DNA of 64,000 nt from Nitrosospira lacus (GTDB taxonomy: Bacteria; Pseudomonadota; Gammaproteobacteria; Burkholderiales; Nitrosomonadaceae). How positions within the stretch are numbered: the first letter of the stretch is position 1; every line of letters starts with the position of its first letter. This document shows positions 8,071 through 17,522 of this stretch, in pieces. Under the pieces are notes generated by a model. That model saw only the letters and a program-made list of their open reading frames with translations. It did no database searches and had not been told where the DNA came from. The position numbers and the translations under genes were made by a program. The DNA is taken from assembly GCF_000355765.4 (NCBI RefSeq), contig NZ_CP021106.3:495137-559136 (forward strand), in the 5' to 3' direction.

Positions 8071-9576
8071 ATGAACCCGTATCTCAGATACGCACTTATC
8101 GTATTTGCTGTCGTAATAACTCTGCTGGCCGGCCTTATGATCTATATTGCCGCCATCTTCGACCCCAATGCCTACAAGCCCCAGATCAGCCAATTGGTAA
8201 AAGAAAAAAAACAGCGTAATCTCAGGCTCGATGGCGATATCAAGCTCGCATTTTTTCCCAGTCTCGGCGCGGAGGTAAGAAATCTCTCGTTGAGCGAATA
8301 TAACAGTGACAAGGAATTTGCCACTGCGGAGAACATTTTTGTGTCCCTCGCCTTGATGCCATTACTCAAGAAACAACTGGCGATCAATGAAATCGCTATC
8401 AGCGGACTCAAGGCCAATCTGATTCGTTTCAAGGATGGCCGCACAAACATCGACGATCTTATCGCCAGGAGCGAAGAACCCGAACAATTCAAAATCGACA
8501 TTGATCGTGTACGGGTAGAGAAAACCCTGCTCGCTTTGCATGATGAAGCCAGCGGGGAACAGTACATGCTCAGAGACTTGAACCTCAGGGCCGACGGGAG
8601 CAATGCTCGCTCCCATTCGAAGGGCAACTCGCTTCAACATAAGGTGGAGCTGGCTTTCCGGGCTAGCCAAGCCAGCCAGCCCGGGACTGATCTGGTCACC
8701 AGGCTGGGATTCGAATTGGTATCCGATTTCGAGGAGCAATTTTACACCCTGGATGGCCTGAATCTGGAGGTCAACGGCGCCGTTGCGGGAATCAATAATC
8801 TTGTGGTACGTTCCAAGGGTGATTTGTCTATCAAACCGGCTGCTGACGAATTCGTCGCAAACAAGATTACGCTGGGCATCACCGGAACAAGCGGCACGAA
8901 TAATCTTGACATCAAATTCGACGCGCCGCGCTTGAGCCTTGCCCGAGAAATGGTGGCTGGCGACAAAATAACCTTGACGGCAAAAATCACCCGTCCCGAG
9001 GGCAACGCCAGCGGCATACTCTTCCTTTCAGGGGTAGCGGGCACCGTAACCGATTTCGAGAGTAAAGCGCTGACCGTTGAACTGGAGTCGAAAGAAGGGG
9101 AACTGGCCGTCAGGGCCACACTGGCTTCTCCACTTACCGGCAACTTGGATACCCGCCAATTGAAGCTGCCGGATTTGACGGCTGTTATCAACGCCAATGG
9201 CCCGGAGATTCCTGGCAACGGCATTAGCGGTAATCTGCTGGGCAGTGCCGCCATAGATGGCGTATCGCAGAACGTACAGGCTAATCTCACTGGCAAGCTT
9301 ATGGAGAGCAATGTCCGGGCCAAGCTGGGAGCAACAGGCTTTGTCCAGCCAGCCTTCAACTTTGAAGTGGAGATCGATCAACTGGATGTGGATCGCTTCC
9401 TGCCAAAACAGAAACAGAAAAAACATGCGGAAAAAGCCGAAAACGGAAAAACCCTGGAGGAGTCGCTGGGTTTATCCGCGCTGAAGGATCTGAAGGTTCG
9501 AGGCACGATCCGCATCGGCTTGCTGAAAGGCGCAAACGTCACATCGTCCAACGTGAAGCTCGACATTAACCCTTGA
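8071..9576 (+). CDS. AsmA family protein, C-terminally short
   Basis: A 501-residue AsmA-like protein. It has an N-terminal transmembrane helix (about residues 6-28) and the family's IFDPNAYKPQI, then the LDGDIKLAFFPSLGAEVRNL segment of the large periplasmic domain. AsmA proteins are thought to help phospholipid or outer-membrane assembly. The frame closes with LDINP-stop where I would expect the conserved C-terminal AsmA domain to continue, so about 150-200 residues seem to be missing. mutY starts 23 bases later. ATG 8071 sits just after the tRNA; the in-frame start upstream would read through the tRNA. Confidence 0.85.
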   Translation: MNPYLRYALIVFAVVITLLAGLMIYIAAIFDPNAYKPQISQLVKEKKQRNLRLDGDIKLAFFPSLGAEVRNLSLSEYNSDKEFATAENIFVSLALMPLLKKQLAINEIAISGLKANLIRFKDGRTNIDDLIARSEEPEQFKIDIDRVRVEKTLLALHDEASGEQYMLRDLNLRADGSNARSHSKGNSLQHKVELAFRASQASQPGTDLVTRLGFELVSDFEEQFYTLDGLNLEVNGAVAGINNLVVRSKGDLSIKPAADEFVANKITLGITGTSGTNNLDIKFDAPRLSLAREMVAGDKITLTAKITRPEGNASGILFLSGVAGTVTDFESKALTVELESKEGELAVRATLASPLTGNLDTRQLKLPDLTAVINANGPEIPGNGISGNLLGSAAIDGVSQNVQANLTGKLMESNVRAKLGATGFVQPAFNFEVEIDQLDVDRFLPKQKQKKHAEKAENGKTLEESLGLSALKDLKVRGTIRIGLLKGANVTSSNVKLDINP

Positions 9577-9599
9577 TAAGACAACACCACGCTCATGGC

Positions 9600-10691
9600 A
9601 TGTCTACTTTCGCCACCAAACTGATCCATTGGCAAAAACTCCACGGACGTAACAGCCTTCCCTGGCAGAACACGCGCGACCCATATGCTATCTGGGTATC
9701 CGAGATCATGTTGCAGCAAACTCAGGTAGCCACTGTTGTTCCTTATTACCTGCGCTTTCTGCATCGCTTTCCTGATATTGAAAGTGTTGCCTCAGGTTCC
9801 GAGGACGAAGTGCTGGCACTATGGAGCGGCCTGGGTTACTACTCGCGCGGAAGGAATCTGCATCGGGCGGCACGCTTGATCGCCAGAGAGCAGGGGGGCA
9901 TATTCCCACGAGGCCTCGAAATCATTCAACAGCTCCCCGGCATCGGGCGCTCCACCGCTGCCGCAATTGCGGTGTTCGCCTATGGAGAGCAATGCGCCAT
10001 ACTTGATGGCAATGTCAAGCGCGTTTTTGCTCGCTGCTTTGGCATGGATGGCTATCCCGGGGAAAGAAAGAACGAGATGTTACTATGGCGGAAAGCTGAA
10101 GAGCTGCTGCCGGAGAAAAACGAACAAGACCAGATTGGAATATATACCCAGGCATTGATGGACTTGGGCGCTACCATTTGCACCCGCGCCAAACCCCAGT
10201 GCATGACATGCCCGTTGCGGCAGGAGTGCATCGCATTACGGGATGACCACGTAAATCGGCTTCCTGCTCCCAGGCCCCGCAGGCTCCTGCCTGAAAAAGA
10301 AACGGTTCTGTTGATGCTGATGAGGCAAGGCAAAGTGTTGCTGGAGAAACGCCCTGCCACAGGGATCTGGGGCGGACTATGGTGCCTGCCCGAAATGCCG
10401 TTGAGCGAGGACACTCTCGCATATTGCACCCGGCACTTTGGAATGAATGTGGAGCCGCTGGCACACATGCCGCCATTGGATCATACCTTCACCCACTTCA
10501 GACTGCGGATTCACCCGCAGCCACTGCAAGTCATTTCCTATCCCGCCGCCCTAAAGGTGCAAGGCCAGGACGAGACAATGTGGATAACGCCTGACGACGC
10601 GCTAAAGGCGGCCATTCCCGCACCGGTGAGGAAGCTGCTCATGCAATATGGATACCCGCAATCAGGTCAATCGATCGAGAAGCAACTGTGA
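9600..10691 (+). CDS. mutY: A/G-specific adenine DNA glycosylase
   Basis: A 363-residue base-excision repair enzyme that removes A opposite 8-oxoguanine. It shows the WQNTRDPYAIWVSEIMLQQT catalytic region, the helix-hairpin-helix LPGIGRSTAAAI with the following VFAYGE..AILDGNVKRV, and the 4Fe-4S loop cysteines (C-T-R-A-K-P-Q-C-M-T-C-P-L-R-Q-E-C). The C-terminal NUDIX-like domain that recognises 8-oxoG includes TGIWGGLWCLPE. ATG 9600 (MSTFATKL) fits the family; an upstream in-frame start would overlap the asmA-like stop. Confidence 0.97.
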   Translation: MSTFATKLIHWQKLHGRNSLPWQNTRDPYAIWVSEIMLQQTQVATVVPYYLRFLHRFPDIESVASGSEDEVLALWSGLGYYSRGRNLHRAARLIAREQGGIFPRGLEIIQQLPGIGRSTAAAIAVFAYGEQCAILDGNVKRVFARCFGMDGYPGERKNEMLLWRKAEELLPEKNEQDQIGIYTQALMDLGATICTRAKPQCMTCPLRQECIALRDDHVNRLPAPRPRRLLPEKETVLLMLMRQGKVLLEKRPATGIWGGLWCLPEMPLSEDTLAYCTRHFGMNVEPLAHMPPLDHTFTHFRLRIHPQPLQVISYPAALKVQGQDETMWITPDDALKAAIPAPVRKLLMQYGYPQSGQSIEKQL

Positions 10692-10710
10692 TTTTATGCA
10701 ATCGGCGCTC

Positions 10711-10737
10711 TTTACAAACAACCCTTCCAGATATAAT
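10711..10737 (+). promoter_or_regulatory. Candidate sigma-70 promoter for formyl-THF cycloligase
   Basis: TTTACA (10711-10716) and a perfect TATAAT (10732-10737) are 15 bases apart, slightly short of the optimal 17, about 110 bases upstream of the start codon. The 155-base gap is in the place where 6S RNA sits in many proteobacteria, but I see no 6S-like fold. Confidence 0.35.
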
Positions 10738-10846
10738 CCTGAATCCGGCACCGCTCACACCATGATCCGTAATGACGCCGCACCCCGCTCAAACTTTGCC
10801 TTTTTGGCAAGTTCACTGCTTCATTATAACCGCCGAATTCAGGATA

Positions 10847-11473
10847 ATGCATAACTGGCGGGAATGGAGAAAGCACCGGCGCACCGAGTTGATGACGCGC
10901 CGGGAATCGGCCAGCGAGGCAGAGCATCGCTGCTGGAGTACGGCCATCACGCACTCGCTCGAGCAGGGCTTTCCCTCGTTGCAAAACAGCGTGGTAGGAT
11001 TTTGCTGGCCCCATCGCGGCGAATATGATCCCCGTCCCGCGATGGATTATTTCGGGGAGCGCGGCGCAACGCTTGCGCTGCCGGAAATCGTGAAAAAGCA
11101 TGAGGCGCTGCGCTTTCGCAAATGGTGGCGGGAAGCCCCCATAAAAATCGGCGCTTATGACATCCCGGTGCCTGATAATACCGATCCGGTGACGGTTGGC
11201 GCAATAATAATGCCCATGATCGGCTTCGATCAACTGGGCTTCCGGCTTGGATATGGCGGTGGTTATTTTGATCGCACGCTGGCTGCAATCACCCCGCGTC
11301 CGCTGGCCATCGGTGTGGCGTTCGAGATTCTACGCCTGGACAGCACCCACCCCCAGCCGCACGATATTCCGATGGATTTTATTGTGACCGAGGCGGGGAT
11401 TTACCGGGTAACGCCAGCCGGCCTGGATTTAATTTCTGCCGAGGAGTGCGCGGCGGAGAATACTTTGAAGTAG
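10847..11473 (+). CDS. 5-formyltetrahydrofolate cyclo-ligase
   Basis: A 208-residue ATP-dependent enzyme converting 5-formyl-THF to 5,10-methenyl-THF. It has the basic N-terminal region with RRESAS, the central WREAPIKIGAYDIPVP, and the ATP-binding signature GFRLGYGGGYFDRTLA near residues 133-148. ATG 10847, with AGGA just upstream, gives the usual length; the longer in-frame reading from 10772 has no family similarity. The gene converges with ubiX. Confidence 0.93.
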   Translation: MHNWREWRKHRRTELMTRRESASEAEHRCWSTAITHSLEQGFPSLQNSVVGFCWPHRGEYDPRPAMDYFGERGATLALPEIVKKHEALRFRKWWREAPIKIGAYDIPVPDNTDPVTVGAIIMPMIGFDQLGFRLGYGGGYFDRTLAAITPRPLAIGVAFEILRLDSTHPQPHDIPMDFIVTEAGIYRVTPAGLDLISAEECAAENTLK

Positions 11474-11551
11474 CGGCACGAATAACGGCATCGGGTTAAC
11501 GGCGCTGAAGTCCAGTTTGTACTACCCGCCTTCGGAGGTGACATATCCGGC

Positions 11552-12166
11552 CTAGTTCTCCGTACCCCAGCGCGGCATAAGGGTGTGCGTCACACCGAGG
11601 TGATCGAGTATGCGCGCCACGACAAAGTCCACCACATCCTGCACACTTGCAGGATGATGATAAAAGCCGGGATTGGCGGGCAAGATCACTGCGCCGCTGC
11701 GCGCAAGTTTCAGCATGTTTTGGAGGTGAATTGCGGAAAATGGCGTTTCGCGCGGAACCAGAATGAGCTTCCGGCTTTCCTTCAGCATCACATCCGCCGC
11801 ACGCTCGATCAGTTTTTGACTGAGCCCTGCGGCAATGGCGGCGAGCGTTCCCATGGTGCAGGGGCAAATCACCATCGCATCCGCCGGATTGGAACCGGAG
11901 GCCACCGGTGCGAACCATTCCTCGCGCCCGAATACCCGCAACTGTCCTTCGGCGGCGTTAAAACGATGCCTGAACAATTCTTCCGCTTCTTTGGCGCGAG
12001 ACGGCAGCACCAGTTGCATTTCCTGGTGCGCGACAATCTGCGCCGCTTGAGAGTAGAGCAAATAAACGCGATTGCCGCCGGCCAGCAACAATTCCAGCAG
12101 ACGTATCCCATAAGGCATTCCAGATGCGCCGGTAAAAGCAAGGGTAATGGTTTTTGTTGTACTCAT
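11552..12166 (-). CDS. ubiX: Flavin prenyltransferase UbiX
   Basis: A 204-residue enzyme that makes prenylated FMN, the cofactor of the UbiD decarboxylase in ubiquinone synthesis. It contains the FMN-binding TGASGMPYGIRLLELL at the N-terminus, ADAMVICPCTMGTLAAIAAGL in the centre, and RETPFSAIHLQNMLKLARSG followed by the PGFYHHP segment. It is the last gene of the minus-strand block starting at rapZ/hprK, about 105 bases after rapZ. No ubiD is in the window. Confidence 0.95.
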   Translation of the reverse strand: MSTTKTITLAFTGASGMPYGIRLLELLLAGGNRVYLLYSQAAQIVAHQEMQLVLPSRAKEAEELFRHRFNAAEGQLRVFGREEWFAPVASGSNPADAMVICPCTMGTLAAIAAGLSQKLIERAADVMLKESRKLILVPRETPFSAIHLQNMLKLARSGAVILPANPGFYHHPASVQDVVDFVVARILDHLGVTHTLMPRWGTEN

Positions 12167-12272
12167 GATTGCTCGGCCGTTTATTTTTCAATAATGCTGG
12201 GTGGCATCTGGCGATTTATCTTTTACCAGTCGGTTGAATCATGAGAATAAGCGCTTCCTCCATGAATTCATT

Positions 12273-13112
12273 CTATGCATCCAGCTCCCTGTGGCGCACC
12301 AGCACCTGGGTGTTTCCCGCGAAATAACGTGCCAGCCGTTCCACGAAATACACCGATCGATGACGTCCGCCGGTGCAGCCGATAGCCACGGTCAGGTAAC
12401 TGCGATTATCGCGAACGAAACACGGTAGCCAGTCATCGACGAATCGCCGGATATCATCGAACATACGATTGACATCGATGTTCGCATCAAGATATTCGAT
12501 AACCGGCCCATCTCTCCCGGTAAGCGGCTGCAGGAGTGCCTCATAGTGAGGATTGGGGAGACAGCGAACATCGAATACCATGTCGGAATCCAGTGGAATG
12601 CCGTGCTTGAAGCCGAACGATTGAAACAGGAGCGTCAGGCTCGCGGGATTGAGGCCGATGAAGTCTCTGACCCACGCACGCAATGAACTGGTATTCAAGT
12701 CGCTGGTGTCGATGGGATTTGCAAGATCGCGCACCTCGCGCAGCATTTCGCGCTCCAACTGTATGCATTCGGGCAACGTCGAGCGATCATCGCTGAGCGG
12801 ATGGCGGCGGCGTGTTTCCGAAAAACGCTTTACCAGCGTATACGTTTTAGCCTCCAGGAATAGCAGATGCACATCTATCTCCTGCCGCCGCAGGTCAGCC
12901 AGCTGCTGCGGCAACAGGTGCAAAGTCTCACGGCTTCGGGCGTCGATACTGACAGCCGCCCGCGGATGCGCCGATCCTTTCAAATAAAGCGTAACCTCTC
13001 GTAACAAGCTTGCCGGAAGATTATCCACGCAATAATATCCGCTATCCTCCAGAGCGGTAAGCGCGATGCTCTTGCCGGAACCGGCGAGGCCACTAACGAC
13101 AATCAGTTGCAT
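12273..13112 (-). CDS. rapZ: RNase adapter protein RapZ
   Basis: A 279-residue nucleotide-binding protein with the Walker A motif GLAGSGKS (residues 8-15), the DNLPASLL segment and the conserved C-terminal [18 protein letters not shown]. In E. coli RapZ guides RNase E to the GlmZ small RNA to control glucosamine-6-phosphate synthase; whether that circuit exists here is not visible. It lies 70 bases downstream of hprK, with a short dispersed repeat in the gap. Confidence 0.95.
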   Translation of the reverse strand: MQLIVVSGLAGSGKSIALTALEDSGYYCVDNLPASLLREVTLYLKGSAHPRAAVSIDARSRETLHLLPQQLADLRRQEIDVHLLFLEAKTYTLVKRFSETRRRHPLSDDRSTLPECIQLEREMLREVRDLANPIDTSDLNTSSLRAWVRDFIGLNPASLTLLFQSFGFKHGIPLDSDMVFDVRCLPNPHYEALLQPLTGRDGPVIEYLDANIDVNRMFDDIRRFVDDWLPCFVRDNRSYLTVAIGCTGGRHRSVYFVERLARYFAGNTQVLVRHRELDA

Positions 13113-13173
13113 TTTTCAGGTGTAGCAATGGGAGTTCCCTTGAAAGACACCGGTTCTCAACCTAAATCAAGTC

Positions 13174-13202
13174 AATAAGCGGTCAGCTGTCGAATTTAGG
13201 TT
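13174..13202 (+). repeat. Dispersed GAGCGGTCAACTGCC-type repeat, diverged copy
   Basis: AATAAGCGGTCAGCTGTCGA followed by ATTTAGGTT is a diverged copy of the repeat seen at 21185, 22561, 53490, 56351 and 58651. It overlaps the last codons and stop of hprK on the opposite strand, so it may have supplied the present hprK C-terminus. Confidence 0.55.
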
Positions 13203-14169
13203 CAAGATTCATTTTTTGGCTTTCATCATTTTCCTGATTCTCCATTTCCTGCTGATGCCGTGCAAGAAATTCCTGGGCGCTGTCGATCCCTCGCAGTTGC
13301 AAGACATAATTACGCACCGCTGCTTCCACCAGTACTGCCAGGTTGCGTCCTGCGGCAACCGGGATGATAACTTTCCGGATATTGACGTCCAGGATATTTT
13401 CGGTCACATCATTGATCGGCAACCGTTCCAGAGAATTAAAATCCGCGCTGCTGGGTTTTTGCAAGTGCACGATAAGCTTCATGTTTTTTTTCCGGCGTAC
13501 CGCAGTCTCGCCAAAAATAGTACGAATATTCAGCATCCCCAACCCGCGAACTTCAAGAAAATCACGCAACATCGGCGGACAACGCCCCTCCAGGGTTTCA
13601 GGGGCGATGCGATAAAGTTCCACCACATCATCCGCGACCAGCCCGTGACCACGGCTTACCAGTTCCAGCGCCAATTCGCTTTTGCCGACACCACTTTCGC
13701 CGGTAATCATTACGCCCATTCCCAAAACGTCCAGCAGAACCCCGTGCCGGCTACTGGAAGGAGCCAAGGCGCGCCCCAGATAGGGACGTAGTAGCCAGAT
13801 TACCTCCAGACTGGGATGCGGCGAACAGAACAAGGGGGTATGCGTGGAGTCTGCAAACGCCCTTATTGCGGCGGGTACGCAAGCGCCGCCGGCGACGATA
13901 AGGCACCACAGGTTGCTTTGCTCAAGCCGCTCCATATTCTGCCGCAAGGAAACAGGATCGAGCTGATTTAGATAATCTGCTTCCGGATCGTTCAGTACCT
14001 GTATCCAGTTGGGATGGATGAAATTGAGATGGCCGATTATCCCCTGGGTAGACCGGGCGATGGCATCATCGTCGAGTTGCCTGTCACCGCCGTCTCGGCC
14101 TGCCTCCCAAGTCAAGGCCAGCTTTTCCCGCTTGTCTTCAAACAGCTGCGTGATATTGATTCGGGACAT
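13183..14169 (-). CDS. hprK: HPr kinase/phosphorylase
   Basis: A 328-residue bifunctional kinase/phosphorylase acting on Ser-46 of HPr. Visible are the N-terminal domain, the Walker A GESGVGKS (residues 157-164), ADDVVELYRI, and the family signature LEVRGLGMLNIRTIFGE near 205-221. I chose ATG 14169 (MSRINITQLFE); eight extra codons upstream are not family-like. No HPr (ptsH), enzyme I or EIIA gene is found in the window, although these often adjoin rapZ in betaproteobacteria. The last residues coincide with a dispersed repeat. Confidence 0.95.
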   Translation of the reverse strand: MSRINITQLFEDKREKLALTWEAGRDGGDRQLDDDAIARSTQGIIGHLNFIHPNWIQVLNDPEADYLNQLDPVSLRQNMERLEQSNLWCLIVAGGACVPAAIRAFADSTHTPLFCSPHPSLEVIWLLRPYLGRALAPSSSRHGVLLDVLGMGVMITGESGVGKSELALELVSRGHGLVADDVVELYRIAPETLEGRCPPMLRDFLEVRGLGMLNIRTIFGETAVRRKKNMKLIVHLQKPSSADFNSLERLPINDVTENILDVNIRKVIIPVAAGRNLAVLVEAAVRNYVLQLRGIDSAQEFLARHQQEMENQENDESQKMNLEPKFDS

Positions 14170-14271
14170 TCGATAGAGGCAGTAGTTGTGCAATACGATT
14201 GATGAGAATATATCCGTGCCCTTAATCTGCCGGCAGCCTTTCTAGATTTTTACGATCCCGAATCCGTTCGG

Positions 14272-14604
14272 CTACTCCGGCTGTTCCGTTTCCTGATTTT
14301 TCAACGCGCCATTATTGCGGCGGGTTTCATTCTTTTCCTTGTGCCGGAGTATCTGCCGATCGAGTTTGTCCACCAGGCTATCTATGGAAGCATACATATC
14401 GGCGCTGTCGGTTTCGACAAAAATATCTTTCCCTTTCACGTGCACATTGGCCTCAGCCTTTTGCTTAAGTTTTTCCACCGACAGTATCACGCTGACATCG
14501 ATAACATGGTCGAAATGACGTGCGACCTTGCTCATCTTTGAAGCGACATAATCACGCAAGGAGGGGGTAATTTCCACGTGGTGACCGGTTAGACTAAGAT
14601 TCAT
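14272..14604 (-). CDS. hpf: Ribosome hibernation promoting factor
   Basis: A 110-residue sigma-54 modulation/HPF family protein. It has the typical MNLSLTGHHVEITPSLRDYV start, a KQKAEANVHVKGKDIFVETDSADMYA-type core and a basic C-terminal helix (KLDRQILRHKEK). Short HPF binds 30S subunits and helps form 100S dimers. Two ATGs in tandem are possible; ATG 14604 lies four bases after AGGAGGC, a better spacing than ATG 14607. It directly follows rpoN, the standard order. Confidence 0.95.
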   Translation of the reverse strand: MNLSLTGHHVEITPSLRDYVASKMSKVARHFDHVIDVSVILSVEKLKQKAEANVHVKGKDIFVETDSADMYASIDSLVDKLDRQILRHKEKNETRRNNGALKNQETEQPE

Positions 14605-14624
14605 CATGCCTCCTGGGCTTGGGG

Positions 14625-16100
14625 TTAAAATGATTTACGGAGATTAACGGGAGGAATCTGAATGGACTCCCGGTATTTTGCGACAGTACGACGGGCAACT
14701 ACAATGCCTTGCTGTCCCAGAATTTCTGAAATCTGGCTATCGCTCAATGGTTTTTTTGCATTTTCTGCATTTATCATTTGCTTGATCAGCGCGCGAATCG
14801 CGGTGGCCGAACAGGCACCGCCCGTATCGGTCGCCACGTGACTGCCAAAAAAATACTTTAACTCGAATATACCACGCGGCGTACGCATAAATTTTTGGGT
14901 GGTCACGCGCGAAATTGTGGACTCATGCAATTCAAGTGCTTCTGCAATTTCCCGCAACACCAATGGACGCATGGCAACTGCGCCGTGCTCGAAGAACTGC
15001 CGCTGGCGATCGACGACCGCAGAGGAGACCTTCAGTATGGTACCAAAACGCTGCTGCACGTTCTTGATGAGCCATTTGGCTTCATGTAATTGACTCGCAA
15101 GCCGACGCGCGGAATCATCATGGCTCCGTTTCAGGATATCCGCGTAGAGACGGTTGATCTTGAGGCGCGGCATTGCCTCCGGGTTAAGACTGGCCACCCA
15201 TGTATCATTGATTTTCGTTACGATTACGTCGGGAATAATGTAACGCGCCACGGTCGAACTGAATGCCGTGCCCGGTCTCGGATTTAAGTGAGTGATAAGG
15301 TGCTGTACTGAGCGCAGACATTCGTCGTCGCAATGCAATAACTTTTTGATTGCGCAGAAATCCCGTGACGCCAGACTATCGAGATGACGGTCAACCAAAA
15401 GTAACGCGCGGTCCCGGAAGGGCGTATCTTCCGGCAGGGCGTGCAATTGCATGATCAGACATTCCCTCAAATTACGCGCGCCCACGCCAGGCGGGTCAAG
15501 ATGCTGCAAATATTCCAGGGCAATGTGCAGAGCATCGATATCTATTTCAAGCTCCGGCGGTAACAGACTGACGAGTTCTTCCAGATCCTGGGCAAGATAG
15601 CCGTCGTCATTCAGGCTGTCTATCAGTAAACCCACAATACGTTTGTCGCGCTCACCGATCTGGCTCAGGCTGAGTTGCAAGTTAAGATGCTCACGTAGAT
15701 TGGGGGGCTCCGCCGCCTGTTGCGGAAAATCGCGCTCATCGTCTTCATCCCGCGTGTTGCGAAAAGTACCGTCGTCGCTGAACCAGTCCGCTTCATCGGC
15801 AAAGCTGTTTTTTGGGCCGGAGTCACTCTCGACAGCGGGCATCTCTGCGCTGGTGTCACCGGAGGCTTCCAGTAAATCCGGAGCGTGCAATTCCGCTAGG
15901 CTATCGAGAGGGGTAGGGCGATATTCGGTGGCATCACTCCCCATGCTGTCATCCAGTTCCAGCAGAGGATTTTCCTGCACGATGCGCTCGATCTCCTGGT
16001 TCAGTTCAACCGTGGAAAGCTGTAGCAACCGTATGGATTGCTGCAATTGGGGAGTAAGCGTCAGGTGCTGCGACAGCTTAAACTGGAGGGTAGGCTTCAT
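14625..16100 (-). CDS. rpoN: RNA polymerase sigma-54 factor
   Basis: A 491-residue sigma-54. The Gln/Leu-rich activator-responsive N-terminus (LQFKLSQHLTLTPQLQQSI) is followed by an acidic linker, the core-binding region and the C-terminal RpoN box A-R-R-T-V-A-K-Y-R-E that reads the -24 element. ATG 16100 (MKPTLQFKLSQ) is the family start; an in-frame start five codons upstream is less likely. It lies between lptB and hpf. No enhancer-binding protein is encoded in the window. Confidence 0.97.
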   Translation of the reverse strand: MKPTLQFKLSQHLTLTPQLQQSIRLLQLSTVELNQEIERIVQENPLLELDDSMGSDATEYRPTPLDSLAELHAPDLLEASGDTSAEMPAVESDSGPKNSFADEADWFSDDGTFRNTRDEDDERDFPQQAAEPPNLREHLNLQLSLSQIGERDKRIVGLLIDSLNDDGYLAQDLEELVSLLPPELEIDIDALHIALEYLQHLDPPGVGARNLRECLIMQLHALPEDTPFRDRALLLVDRHLDSLASRDFCAIKKLLHCDDECLRSVQHLITHLNPRPGTAFSSTVARYIIPDVIVTKINDTWVASLNPEAMPRLKINRLYADILKRSHDDSARRLASQLHEAKWLIKNVQQRFGTILKVSSAVVDRQRQFFEHGAVAMRPLVLREIAEALELHESTISRVTTQKFMRTPRGIFELKYFFGSHVATDTGGACSATAIRALIKQMINAENAKKPLSDSQISEILGQQGIVVARRTVAKYRESIQIPPVNLRKSF

Positions 16101-16151
16101 AGTATGGAAAAACACAGTAAAACCAGATTCGTGCAGATCGAATCCTTATTT

Positions 16152-16874
16152 TCACAGCCGGAAATGTTCTCCCAGATACACTTTTCTCACATCTTCATTA
16201 TAGATGATTTCATCAGGCTTACCGCTAGCCAGCACGGTACCGTCGCTGATGATGTAGGCGCGGTCACAAATCCCCAGTGTTTCCCTGACGTTATGGTCAG
16301 TAATGAGGACACCGATGTCGCGCTCCTTGAGAAACTGGATAATTTTCTGAATATCCAGCACGGCAATGGGATCGACCCCGGCAAATGGCTCATCCAATAG
16401 AATGAACCGTGGCTGTGTCGCGAGCGCCCTGGCAATTTCCACACGGCGGCGCTCACCGCCGGACAAGCTGATCCCCTGGCTGGTACGGATATGGCTGATG
16501 TGCAGATCATGCAACAGCTCATCCAGACGCTGCTGCATTTCATCGGCTGTATAACTCTTCAACTCCAGTACCGCGCGAATATTGTCAGCCACGGAAAGTC
16601 GCCGGAAGATGGAGGCTTCCTGCGGAAGATAGCTCAAACCCAGGCGCGCGCGCTGATGAATTGGCAACTGGGTCAAATCGCGTTCGTCCAGGTATATGCC
16701 ACCGCCATCCAGGGGCACCAATCCGACCATCATGTAAAAACAAGTGGTTTTTCCGGCACCATTGGGCCCCAGCAGACCGACTACCTCGCCGCTGTTGACG
16801 GAAAGCGACACGTCCTGCACAACCGTGCGAGATTTGTAGCGCTTTTTTAGATTACCCGCTTTTAGCTCACTCAT
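16152..16874 (-). CDS. lptB: LPS export ABC transporter ATP-binding protein
   Basis: A 240-residue ATPase that powers LPS extraction from the inner membrane with LptF/LptG (not in this window). It shows Walker [10 protein letters not shown], the Q-loop LPQEASIF, the ABC signature [15 protein letters not shown] and Walker [14 protein letters not shown], followed by the [12 protein letters not shown] switch histidine region. It lies 20 bases after lptA and 50 before rpoN on the minus strand. Confidence 0.97.
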   Translation of the reverse strand: MSELKAGNLKKRYKSRTVVQDVSLSVNSGEVVGLLGPNGAGKTTCFYMMVGLVPLDGGGIYLDERDLTQLPIHQRARLGLSYLPQEASIFRRLSVADNIRAVLELKSYTADEMQQRLDELLHDLHISHIRTSQGISLSGGERRRVEIARALATQPRFILLDEPFAGVDPIAVLDIQKIIQFLKERDIGVLITDHNVRETLGICDRAYIISDGTVLASGKPDEIIYNEDVRKVYLGEHFRL

Positions 16875-16895
16875 TTCGGGGACAGCATTGCGACA

Positions 16896-17444
16896 CTATG
16901 GACTCTCATCCTTCGGGTTTTGCTCCTTTTTCTTCGGCTGAATTACCGCCCGCACTCGCCCATCGGCATTTGTTTGAGTGCTCGTCCCATTGTTGCTGCT
17001 CGTGACCTGAAAAAATTCATTGATGGCATCGTAGGCAATATAATCTCCATGAACTTCATCGTGTCCTCTTTTCAATCTTGCTTTCTTGAAAAGCTGGACC
17101 TTGTCAGCCTTGCCGTCATATTCCATACGTTCGCTCCAGCCCTCGATGTAATCATCCTTGCCATCGCGCTTCTGTCTAAAGCTGGCGAGATTACCGAAAG
17201 CGGTGGCATATTGAAAACCGTTGGCATCTTCTTTCACAGTCATCTTGTCAGCGCGGATGACCAGCGTACCCTGTGTGAACACCACATTGCCGGTAAAGGT
17301 GGCAAGCTTGTTGGCATCCTGCACGGTGGCCTGATCGGATTCCAGATGGATGGGTTTATCGCGATCCGCGCGCTCGGCCAGTACCGGCCGCATAAATAAC
17401 ATGGCCACCATGGCCAAAAAAACCATAATGAAAAATGATTTCAT
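16896..17444 (-). CDS. lptA: LPS transport periplasmic protein LptA
   Basis: A 182-residue periplasmic protein. The signal peptide (MKSFFIMVFLAMVAMLF..., cleaved after V-L-A) is followed by the OstA domain: KPIHLESDQATVQDANKLAT, the GNVVFTQGTLVIRADKMTV strand pattern and a GWSERMEYD segment. LptA forms the bridge carrying LPS across the periplasm. I chose ATG 17444 because it starts a good signal peptide; an in-frame start 25 codons upstream does not. The C-terminal tail is Lys/Glu-rich. Confidence 0.92.
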   Translation of the reverse strand: MKSFFIMVFLAMVAMLFMRPVLAERADRDKPIHLESDQATVQDANKLATFTGNVVFTQGTLVIRADKMTVKEDANGFQYATAFGNLASFRQKRDGKDDYIEGWSERMEYDGKADKVQLFKKARLKRGHDEVHGDYIAYDAINEFFQVTSSNNGTSTQTNADGRVRAVIQPKKKEQNPKDESP

Positions 17445-17522
17445 GCCTGTCTCGTGAATATGCTCATATATGAATATGATGACGGGAAATACGTGTGCAA
17501 TGCCTCTGCCGCACCGCACTAA

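Noticed and set aside
10692..10846. Possible 6S RNA upstream of the formyl-THF cycloligase gene
   Set aside because: Position is typical, but the gap is short and no long bulged hairpin is seen.
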